This document shows positions 52,633 through 62,167 of a stretch of DNA of 64,000 nt, piece by piece (the stretch's first letter is position 1; every line of letters begins with the position of its first letter). Location of the stretch: positions 8,416,679 through 8,480,678 of the forward strand of contig JAQFVV010000018.1 in the NCBI GenBank assembly GCA_028023455.1. Direction: 5' to 3'. This stretch comes from Epiperipatus broadwayi. Its lineage: Eukaryota > Onychophora > Udeonychophora > Euonychophora > Peripatidae. The notes beneath the pieces were generated by a model. That model saw nothing but the letters and a program-made list of their open reading frames with translations, ran no database searches and was not told where the DNA came from. A program made the position numbers and the translations under genes.

Positions 52633-54713
52633 CTGAAAATACTAATCGATAAAGGAATCATTTTGTAAAAATTACCAATGTTTTACACAAAAATTAATGG
52701 TAATATATGATTTTGCTTTTCTTCCCCTCCCCCAAAGTAATAATAATAATAAATAATAGTAATAATAATAATATAAACGTTTGTATACTTTTATCAAAAT
52801 AATACTAAAATACGATGGTAAAAAAAGTAGCAACAATTTTAATGAAGAAATAATAAAATACAAAGTTGTGTGTTCCTTTTCATATTCTTCTCACTTTTTT
52901 TAAGGATTCAAGTGAACACTGAAATAAAAATAAGCTTAATGAACTATTAAACGAATATCAACAAAGTAATCAAAGCTTTTTTAAATAAAATAAAAAAAAA
53001 AATTCAGTGAAAGGTAATGTAATTAAAATTCTAGAGAAAAGCTAGAGAGAGAGATCTGGATTTTTGATAACATTATTCCATAACATTTTTAGCATAAGTG
53101 ATCCAAATAAGAATGTAGCAGTTCTAGTGATGTGGCTGTCATCTTCTTCAGAATTTTGTATTTGCCTCCAAGCCAATAACATTTAATCAATCACCTACAT
53201 GTCAAATATTGTCACTAAGTCAGTGTAATGCAGTTGATGGTCAGAATTCCCTAATGTTAAAATCAGGATAGGCCAGATATTCATTGAGAGAATGACTGAG
53301 CTAACTGCACTTTTTCTCTCAATAATAAAAATGGCACTTTCAGGAATAGTAACAATTGGAAACTTTTATTAATCTGAACATTTAAGATCTGTTTATCCAG
53401 GGCTTCTGGTTTTCTCTAGTTCATAGCATGGATGGCTGCTATAGGTTTCTGAGCTTGAATTGAATAAAATATTCTCTGTGGAAAATCTTATCTGATTGAA
53501 TTATCCAGTCACCTTTAATCACAAAATTATTTTATAAAAATCAAACAATGTCCAATCTTTTTTTTTTATTAAGAAAACTTTATTATGCGATATAAACTTA
53601 CATTTTGCTATTTCATGCTATTACAGTATAATATAAATTGTTTATTTTGTTACACTATGGTTTCAGATGTAAATCATTTGGTTTTAAGTATTTACTTCTA
53701 TGTATGTAGTTGCTTCTCCAGCAATTCAATTCTGTAGATTTACCGATCTTCTTCTTCATTTGAAGTTTCTCCTAGTGGCATTTACTAAATAATCTGGAGC
53801 TATTAGATTATCTCTTTGTTTGAAATAGTAAACATCAAACTTGACATTGATAGAAGTGCCTTATTGACACATTTTATAAAACTAAGAAAAAATGTTCCAT
53901 TTATTTATTAGTACTTTGAGTATTGCTTTGGTGGCTCCACATGGTGTATGGATAAATCATTTAGTGCATATTATATTGTACCGGTTGAAAATGTATGTCC
54001 ATCCAACAAGATTTAGAATCTAGGCAAAAGTACCCTGAATCCAATCATGCTCGAGATACACAGGTCAGAAGCAATCATGAATTCTAACCTATTTTCCCAT
54101 TCCCCAAATCTATAACATTATGAACAACACCTACAGTGATACCACATAAATTCATTACATCCCGACCCGGTGCTAAAACGTTTTACATGAGACTCAACTG
54201 GTGATGATGATGAGAGATTGAGTGAACCCAAGATATTAAATTACGAGTATACATAAATCTAAATATTAATAATGAAATTCGAACAACTGGATTAAGTTTA
54301 AAATATAAATATTTATTTTAACATAATTGATGATGAGTTTAGAAATATATAATTGACTCTACACATATAAAACTGTTTTGATTATACACATTAAAGAATA
54401 TTATTAAGATTATATTGATATTGACAAATATTAAGTTAGTGCGGCGGTTACAAGAGACGGATTTGTCGGAGTGGTTTGGTGGCCGTTTTATACATAAACA
54501 TACATTTATAAAGATACAATCGAGTTTCGCTAATTAAAAGATTTTAATACATAAGTTTATTGTTTTTATTTAGATATTTCATTTATAATTACAATGCGGA
54601 TACATTTTGATTGGCAGTATAAAACATTTCTTTTATATTTTCAGCAGAGGGAGGGCAGCTTTGCGATAAGTTGGGTTTAAACACCAACAAATAGAAAGAG
54701 AAAAACAGAACAT
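52633..54713. other. Non-coding stretch, nothing identified
   Basis: Includes a short TAA run at 52737-52772. The earlier receptor exons (TM1-TM3, ligand-binding domain) were searched for on the minus strand and not found here. Confidence 0.45.
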
Positions 54714-54719
54714 TTTATT
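54714..54719 (-). promoter_or_regulatory. Poly(A) signal AATAAA
   Basis: Minus-strand AATAAA 76 nt beyond the TGA of the candidate terminal exon at 54795-54962. The spacing suits a short 3' UTR, but the hexamer is common by chance in AT-rich DNA. Confidence 0.35.
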
Positions 54720-54794
54720 ATCACATATTATTATGATTTTACTTTGCTAAACAGGCTGAAACTAACTGTAAGAAATGGTGGTGCTAGCATAATA

Positions 54795-54962
54795 TCATCG
54801 AGAGGAAATGGCACGTTTGGCCAGGATAAGGTCATTCTCCAATTTTATATAACGATGGTACATTCCAGCTTTCTGCTGAGACGGTACAGGAAGAAGAGGG
54901 TTAGTAGGAAGATACAATAGGCTGGACCATGGCAAACTATACATTGCTTCATCTATTCTAAC
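54795..54962 (-). CDS. Candidate terminal exon of an unrecognised gene
   Basis: A frame of 55 codons ending in TGA (54795-54797) starts right after a good 3' splice site (acttctagatcatccag) in phase 0. The peptide begins VRIDEAMYSLPWSSLLYLPT and ends with LILAKRAISSR. It has a Pro/Leu-rich middle (NPLLPVPSQQ) and a basic-acidic helix-like end. Codon choice (CCA, CTT, GCC, CTG) and near absence of Lys-Asn-Ile bias differ from random frames here, and the surrounding sequence is locally GC-richer. AATAAA follows 76 nt downstream. I do not recognise the family. Neighbouring minus-strand sequence at 56340-56470 is also GC-richer (it can read EIWENQIAIRRLQLSLAAM then a stop) and might belong to the same locus, or both could be pieces of an old repeat. 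Confidence 0.35.
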   Translation of the reverse strand, partial: VRIDEAMYSLPWSSLLYLPTNPLLPVPSQQKAGMYHRYIKLENDLILAKRAISSR

Positions 54963-55070
54963 CTGGATGATCTAGAAGTAAACGTAGACTTCTTTATGAC
55001 GAGGATACGAACGACGACGCTTTGAATCCCTGGAGTGAGGTACAGGCGATTCAAAGCAGTATATAATTAA

Positions 55071-55497
55071 CAGGGATGCCCAATATTTAACTTGATGCGA
55101 GCCAGTTGAGAATTTAAAATAATTTGGGGAGCCACAATTAAATATTGCATTTTTCATACTACATTTATAAACATAATTCAAACTAAAAAAAACTGGTGTA
55201 ATATGTTAAAAACAAAAAAAAAAATTTAAATACATTTTATTTATACAGTATTTATTTATTAAAAATTTGGTAACATGCATATGAATTACAATTACAGGAA
55301 AAGTATATTTTAATTATTTTATCTAATGTGAAACCTGACACTGCATATCGTTATCGTTTGTATTGTAAAAATATTTTTTAGTGTGTGCATGTGGCGTCAA
55401 GGAACATAAAATATTTTATCAATTTTTCTTGAGTGCAATGCGAGCCACATTAAACGGTTGTGCGAGCCACATGTGAGCTACGGGTTGGGCATCCCTG
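55071..55497. mobile_element. 427-bp non-autonomous hAT element (MITE)
   Basis: It begins cagggatgcccaa and ends with the exact 13-bp complement ttgggcatccctg (55485-55497). Internal words gcgagccac near both ends, and cgagccacatgtgagctac, are typical of Charlie-type hAT MITEs in animals. No coding capacity; transposition would need a transposase in trans. The 8-bp flanks (ataattaa, aattataa) do not match, so the target duplication has been lost or altered. The 24-bp sequence ccctggagtgaggtacaggcga flanks it at some distance on both sides in direct order. Confidence 0.85.
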
Positions 55498-57433
55498 AAT
55501 TATAATATATACTTAAAGGAGAGAATAACTAGCGAAATGATCGTGATTCCCTGGAGTGAGGTACAGGCGAATCAGATCAAAGCCATATGCGCCTTATAAA
55601 TAATTAGATATATGCTAGCAATGCTATCATAATAATATAAAATTAATAAATTTAACTATTAAAGAAAAGCCTTAAATGGTTTAACAAATACGTAACAACA
55701 TGCGAGTATAATGACCTACGTAATATAAAGTCATTGATTATAAAGTAACTAGTATTAATAAAGCTTGCATTGCTCCCCACTTTCTGAATCAATATTTTAA
55801 TATAGTAATTAAAAAACTCAAGGATTCAAATTACAAAATAAAGTTAAGTCGCCAGTCTTTGTGGCGATAATGATCAATAAGAAATTTATAACACTCACGG
55901 ACATCAATAACCACCCCGGATTGCAAAATATTTATACGTTTCGTATAAATTCACGACAAAACATTTAGATAAAAATATTTATTTAAAATATAACCCAAAC
56001 TTACGAAGTATTTAAAATAATTAATAAGAACTCATTTTAATTCCCTACCCCTTCCCTGTTTAATAGAAGTTCGTAAGGTTAAGTTTTTTTAGTGGCATTT
56101 ATAAATAAAGGAAGAAAATGTAAAAATATTCATAAACTTAAATCATAACCGCACTAACTAGTAAAAATAATAATAAGCATGAGTTGGATGAAATAATAAT
56201 TAGGCAGCTAAGAATTGATATAAACGGTTAACAAAGCTTTAAGAAAACATTAAATATAACGAAATTATTAGCTTACAAATTAATTTACATAGTTAAAGGT
56301 AGATAAGGCAGTTATATATTCTTTTAGCTGTTTTCCTCATGATTCTTTGGAAGCACCGGCGAATATGCTATAGCAGGCGGCATTCTTTGGGGCTACATTG
56401 CGGCAAGGCTCAGCTGAAGACGGCGGATGGCAATTTGGTTCTCCCAAATTTCAAATGGAAGTGAAATCACCTAGCAACGACTGACCCAACTCTAACATAA
56501 TAGATTTTTAGCTTTATTTATATCAGTTTTTGGCCCCTTAGAGAAAACTTATTCTAAAATAGATTTCCAGCCTTTAATGGATCTCTATTTTAGGAGAATC
56601 TTTACTCTATTGTTAGTAAATATTCAGTTTTAAGATAACTGTCTAAAATCAATTCAAATCCATTTCCTGCTTGGAAATGGATTTGAATAAAACAATATTA
56701 ATAGCTAACTAAAATGCATTAGCTTTGTTTTAGCTTTTACTTTTTTAATTTTAATTTACAATTTCCTGGTTTAAAATCATAACTCCCCACCCCTTTAATT
56801 ATTTCAGACAGTTATCTTGAATTTACATTTTATTTTACGAAAAAGAAAATTATAACGTATTAAAATATAAAAATACAATTTTTAAAATACAAAAATACCC
56901 AATAATCTTAATTACGTATATACGCTATTATAATATACGTTTTACAAAAAAAAAACATGATAACACGTGGACAGTGGTAAAAGCGTGAAACTCGACCTTG
57001 AACTAAGGTCGACTGTTTCAATATCAAAGTTCTTAAGATCTCAGATTAGCTTACAATCTCAGTCTCTAAAATGTACAGTTAATGACTTAGTAAAAATCAG
57101 TATAGCTTACAGATTAATGTATTTTTGATTAAAAATTTAGAGTACTTAAATATTTTAGGGTATCAGCTTAATAGTAATGTGTTCTAATGTAAAATGACTA
57201 CTTTTAAATAAAATCAATATTTCTGTGCATAGACTATATGCACTGAATCATTTTTAGTCAAATTAAACATTCTTTCAATCCAAAGGTTTTATTGTTGCCT
57301 AATTATTTTTTTAATTCTGGTTTATTTCTTTTTTTTCTTCCTATCCGATTTTAATAAAATCTATTTTGATGTTGTATTATCTATGTATAGTCTCCAATTT
57401 TATTTCAAAAATCTAAACTAAAAAATATATAAA
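55498..57433. other. Non-coding stretch with a GC-richer patch
   Basis: Mostly AT-rich. At 56340-56470 base composition rises locally (aagcaccggcgaatatgc, gaagacggcgga). No confident gene. Confidence 0.4.
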
Positions 57434-57571
57434 AACTCTATTTCTTTTTTTTTTTTTTAAATGTCATAGCATTGGCCAGGACGCGAACCTGCAAACCGGG
57501 CAACTGCCTGCAAGTGCAAGGCAGTCGCGCTGACCTCTCGACCACCAATGCAAGACAACTCTATTTCTTTT
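57434..57571 (-). mobile_element. tRNA-derived retroposon with poly(A) and 15-bp target duplication
   Basis: On the minus strand, 57551-57469 reads as a tRNA: 5' acceptor strand GCATTGG pairs 7/7 with 3' CCAATGC; the D stem GTCG/CGAC is perfect; the A box reads TGGTCGAGAGGTC, and the T arm has CAGG/CCTG around loop TTCGCGT (B box GGTTCGCGTCC). The anticodon arm is replaced by a longer hairpin (CTGCCT / AGGCAG with a TGCACTTGC loop), so it is not a normal tRNA. A poly(A) run follows and both sides carry aactctatttctttt (57434-57448 and 57557-57571), the mark of LINE-driven retroposition. Confidence 0.8.
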
Positions 57572-57712
57572 ACTCTATTTACCCTTAGATTTTTCCACGT
57601 TCTATATAATTTATTTTGATCTTCTTTCAACAACTTACATTCCACAAATAAATATTGAATACATTATCTCTCACTTCCACATAAACTACACCTACAATCT
57701 AAATTCTTATTC

Positions 57713-57720
57713 CATTTTTG
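57713..57720. repeat. Merlin target-site duplication, left copy
   Basis: catttttg, repeated at 62160-62167 immediately outside the other end. Eight bp (nine if the adjacent c is counted) is the duplication size known for Merlin elements. Confidence 0.85.
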
Positions 57721-59342
57721 GGTGCTGATTTAGTATGCACTCACGGCCGCCATTTTGAATTACAAGAACCACCCAAACCATGCTGAAACATCCAACCGAT
57801 AAATGACATCGATCAAAATGGCCATTTTCGTATTAGTCAATCACGTGACAAAAATGAGAAAACATAAAAATATTAATTTTCATTAAAAAAATTCCACGTG
57901 ATTAAAATATTAAAACACAAAAAAATCACAATTTTCATAAAAAAATCACGTGATTAAAATACTAAAAATAAAAATAGCAATTTTAAAAAAAAAATCACGT
58001 GATTAAAATATTAAAACACAAAATCATATGTGATAAAACATAAAAATATTAATTTTCATTAAAAAAATTTCACGTGATTAAAATATTAAAACACAAAAAA
58101 ATCACAATTTTCATAAAAAAATCACGTGATTAAAATACTAAAAATAAAAATAGCAATTTTAAAAAAGAAATCACGTGATTAAAATATTAAAACACAAAAT
58201 CGTATATGCCAAAAGATTATAACTTATAAAATCTGAATGCTAAAAATGGTAAAAAATAATGATGAAAAGATTTTAAGCAATAATTATGTTTTCATTCACT
58301 TACAGAAATGGAATCACGAGACCAAAAAGGCGGTAAAGATCTTGAATACACGTTTACTCCTAATCAATATGATGACTTAAAATTGATAGATTTAAAATAC
58401 GAATTATACTATATGCTAAAAGATTGTAACTTATAAAATCTGAATGCTAAAAATGGTAAAAAATAATGATGAAAAGATTTTAAGCAATAATTATGTTTTC
58501 ATTCACTTACAGAAATGGAATCACGAGACCAAAAAGGCGGTAAAGATCTTGAATACATGTTATCTACATCAATCTTTTTAAAAAAATCATATTTTAGTTT
58601 ATTAAACCATTTACTTCTCCTAATCAAAATCTGAATTCTAAAAATGTTAAAAAATAATGATGTAAGAAAGATCAGTGGTTGCTAGTTTCAATTTTAGTTT
58701 GCGAGCTTATCAAACATATAATGGTACCCACATAACTTATAAAATCTGAATGCTAAAAAGTAATGATGTAAGAAAGATCGGTGGTTGCTAGTTTGAATTT
58801 TAGTTGGCGAGTTTATCAAACATATATGAACTAAAGGATATGAATTTTTAAACAGAAAAAGTGAAGGAAAAATTGATAAAAAATAAAAACCCACATGTTC
58901 AATTATAACTTCTACTTACCAGAAATTCTTGCTTTGTCCCACATAGATACTGTTTGAATTTCGTCTCCTAATGTCAAAATGGCGTCTACTCTTGATCGCG
59001 TGAGATTCACACAGGCTGAAGAAATCTATAATTTGCATTGATACGTCGAACTCTTGAAATCGAGACAATCCCTATTTATTTACATGCAAGTGATTTTTAT
59101 CATCAAAAAATGAACACAGAAACATGTTTAAAGAAAATAAATACATTTTATTATTAATTACAATTATTTACTTTAAAATTCTTTAGGTTTTTAAAAATCT
59201 TTATTGTTTTGTTTAATTACTTTAAAATATGTAAATTTTATATATTTAAAGAAATAGAAATAAAAACTCAGCGTTGTTGACGTGTGATCATATGCGACTT
59301 GAAAATGTCTATAAAAGACACTTTTGTTTCAAAATCTTTAGG
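57721..59342. repeat. Left inverted arm of the Merlin element
   Basis: Matches 60528-62159 in inverse orientation up to the word ttgtttcaaaatcttt. From the end inwards: about 110 bp of unique end sequence, then six or seven units of about 50 bp each carrying cacgtgatt (57841-58200), then two copies of a 200-bp unit (landmark aaaaaggcggtaaagatctt at 58324 and 58536), then unique sequence to 59342. A donor-like ctggtaagtag on the minus strand at about 58912-58922 is mirrored in the other arm. Confidence 0.9.
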
Positions 59343-59498
59343 TTTTTAAAAATCTTTATTCCTCATGTTAAAAAAATGCCACGTCGTAATACATACACTA
59401 AAAAAAAAAAAAAAAAACAAATAAATAAAAATGTATTGATTATTTCAAATGTAAAAGTTATTTACTTTTAAATAAGATAAACACTAACCTTTTCACCG

Positions 59499-60490
59499 TC
59501 AGTAAGAATCTTTAGCATCTTTGAGAAATTTAATAAATGTATCGCTCTCATTTAGATGCTTTTTATCCATCCGCCAACAAATTGAGTCTAGATGGGATTG
59601 TAAAAGATCCGGTGTCGTCCCTCTCATTTTTTTTAATATTTTAACTTTGGCTTCCAGCCATGATCGCTCAATAGATTGGGTATGAGCGCCTGTCACCGGA
59701 TTGACATAATTTTGTTGGTGGTTGACGGTGAAATGTTGAAACCCTCTATCTTTAAGGTCTGCATAGGCTGGCCACTCATCTGAATGAATGACAGAGCCAG
59801 CCGTGCATTCCCTCTCAATAATGGGAATCAACGTAGCTTTGTCACGACGTGGCACTACAAAATAGCGACAATCGGTACCCTTTTTTAGTCCGAACACCCA
59901 GGGTCCATCAATTCAAGTGGTTTTTTTTTGTTAATTAGGGTTACCGATGTATCCTTGGAGGTACATGGATGATCGCCATTTAGGAGTCTTCCCCTATTAT
60001 ATTTTCTTCGGCCAGCAAATCTAGCTTCATCTATCTGAACTGGTTCTTCTTCTGTTCCTACTAACTGTCCTTTCTTCTTAACTGCTCGGGAACACACTTC
60101 CCTGCAAAAATTAAACCAGTCTACAATTGTAGGCATAGATTTGCTGGCCATCTTCGCTGCTAGTCTAGTTGGCATATCTAGAATGAAAAAAAAAACAAGC
60201 TCCATAATTTCACGTATGGTCAATCGGCTTGCAATCCTACCACTTGCATCTACATAGTGGAAAAACGGATTGCCTGTACGAATCGATCTAGTAGTATGGC
60301 AGTGGGAGCACCGCATCGTGGGGACCCAGTCACCCTTCCGATTCTTCCTTCGTTTCTCAACCATGACATCGCCACACTTTGCGCAGGGCTGCTTACTCTC
60401 TTCATCATTGAGAAGATCATTATCCCGCAAAAACGTAACGGCTTGATTTTCGTTAGAGATAATATTGTAATAGAAGTTTTGCAAAGCCAT
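59499..60490 (-). pseudogene. Merlin transposase (ISXO2-like DDE), interrupted
   Basis: Start chosen at ATG 60490 (aacATGG context; MALQNFYYNI), because upstream codons lie in the right arm. The first part, to 59897, has a zinc ribbon (CAKCG and, 25 residues on, CSHCH), then RSIRTGNPFF, and the first catalytic region VQIDEARFAGRRKYNRGRLL. The second part, 59897-59499, has VFGLKKGTDCRYFVV, the second acidic site VIHSDEWPAY and the third TQSIERSWLEAK, followed by KILKKMRGT. These are the blocks of the ISXO2-like (IS1595/Merlin) DDE domain. The halves are in different frames: the shift is near an A9 run at about 59921-59929, and the needed frame also has a TGA where this family usually has Arg (CGA to TGA fits CpG decay). 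Otherwise the sequence is well preserved. Confidence 0.9.
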
Positions 60491-60527
60491 GTTAGTTAGG
60501 AGATGCACTTTGGTTACTAAAGACCAA

Positions 60528-62159
60528 AGATTTTGAAACAAAAGTGTCTTTTATAGACATTTTCAAGTCATATGATCACATGTCAACAATGTTGAGTTTT
60601 TATTTCTATTTCTTTAAATATATAAAATTTACATATTTTAAAGTAATTAAACAAAACAATAAAGATTTTTAAAAACCTAAAGAATTTTAAAGTAAATAAT
60701 TGTAATTAATAATAAAATGTATTTATTTTCTTTAAACATGTTTCTGTGTTCATTTTTTGATGATAAAAATCACTTGCATGTAAATAAATAGGGATTGTCT
60801 CGATTTCAAGAGTTCGACGTATCAATGCAAATTATAGATTTCTTCAGCCTGTGTGAATCTCACGCGATCAAGAGTAGACGCCATTTTGACATTAGGAGAC
60901 GAAATTCAAACAGTATCTATGTGGGACAAAGCAAGAATTTCTGGTAAGTAGAAATTATAATTGAACATGTGGGTTTTTATTTTTTATCAATTTTTCCTTC
61001 ACTTTTTCTGTTTAAAAATTCATATCCTTTAGTTCATATATGTTTGATAAACTCGCCAACTAAAATTCAAACTAGCAACCACCGATCTTTCTTACATCAT
61101 TACTTTTTAGCATTCAGATTTTATAAGTTATGTGGGTACCGTTATATGTTTGATAAGCTCGCAAACTAAAATTGAAACTAGCAACCACTGATCTTTCTTA
61201 CATCATTATTTTTTACCATTTTTAGCATTCAGATTTTATAAGTTACAATCTTTTAGCATATAGTATAATTCATATTTTAAATCTATCAATTTTAAGTCAT
61301 CATTTTTATTAGGAGTAAATGTGTATTCAAGATCTTTACCGCCTTTTTGGTCTCGTGATTCCATTTCTGTAAGTGAATGAAAACATAATTATTGCTTAAA
61401 ATCTTTTCATCATTATTTTTTACCATTTTTAGCATTCAGATTTTATAAGTTACAATCTTTTAGCATATAGTATAATTCGTATTTTAAATCTATCAATTTT
61501 AAGTCATCATTTTGATTAGGAGTAAATGTGTATTCAAGATCTTTACCGCCTTTTTGGTCTCGTGATTCCATTTCTGTAAGTGAATGAAAACATAATTATT
61601 GCTTAAAATCTTTTCATCATTATTTTTTACCATTTTTAGCATTCAGATTTCATAAGTTATAATCTTTTGGCATATACGATTTTGTGTTTTAATATTTTAA
61701 TCACGTGATTATTTTATGAAAATTGCGATTTTTGTGTTTTAATATTTTAATCACGTGATTTTTTTTATGAAAATTGTGATTTTTGTATTTTAATATTTTA
61801 ATCACGTGATTTTTTTATGAAAATTGTGATTTTTGTATTTTAATATTTTAATCACGTGATTTTTTTATGAAAATTGCGATTTTTTGTTATAATATTTTAG
61901 TCACGTGATTGGCTTTTTTTTTTTATGACAAATTCCGATTTTGGTTTTTTTTTTTATGAAAATTGCGATTTTTGTGTTATAATATTTTAGTCACGTGATT
62001 GTTTTTTTTTTTTTATATGAAAATTCCGATTTTTGGTTTTTTTTCCCTACGAAAATGGCCATTTTGATCGATGTCATTTATCGGTTGGATGTTTCAGCAT
62101 GGTTTGGGTGGTTCTTGTAATTCAAAATGGCGGCCGTGAGTGCATATTAAATCGACACC
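60528..62159. repeat. Right inverted arm of the Merlin element
   Basis: Inverted copy of the left arm. It contains two copies of the 200-bp unit (61260-61640) and six cacgtgatt-bearing units (61701-62000), against seven CACGTG sites in the left arm; the two arms differ mainly in number and spacing of these units near the ends and in T-run lengths. Confidence 0.9.
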
Positions 62160-62167
62160 CATTTTTG
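62160..62167. repeat. Merlin target-site duplication, right copy
   Basis: catttttg, identical to 57713-57720. Confidence 0.85.

Larger units (their letters stand above)
57721..62159 (-). mobile_element. Merlin-family DNA transposon, complete from end to end
   Basis: A 4439-bp unit bounded by 8-bp duplications of catttttg, with ends ggtgctgatttagtatgcac and, inverted, ggtgtcgatttaatatgcac. The two inverted arms are each about 1.6 kb and nearly identical; a 66-codon frame present in both arms differs at one codon. Between them is one minus-strand transposase gene. Transposases of this family cut out and reinsert the element through its inverted ends. The near identity of the arms points to a young copy or to gene conversion between arms. 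The transposase is interrupted, so this copy cannot move by itself. Confidence 0.9.

Noticed and set aside
58694-58894. 66-codon frame repeated at 60969-61169 with one residue changed
   Set aside because: It is the same non-coding arm sequence read in both Merlin arms; identity reflects the inverted repeat, not a protein family.
59921-59929. Programmed frameshift at the A9 run of the transposase
   Set aside because: The frame reached by a shift there contains TGA three codons on, so it would not make the full protein.
60257-60499. 80-codon plus-strand frame
   Set aside because: Antisense shadow of the Merlin transposase N-terminal part.
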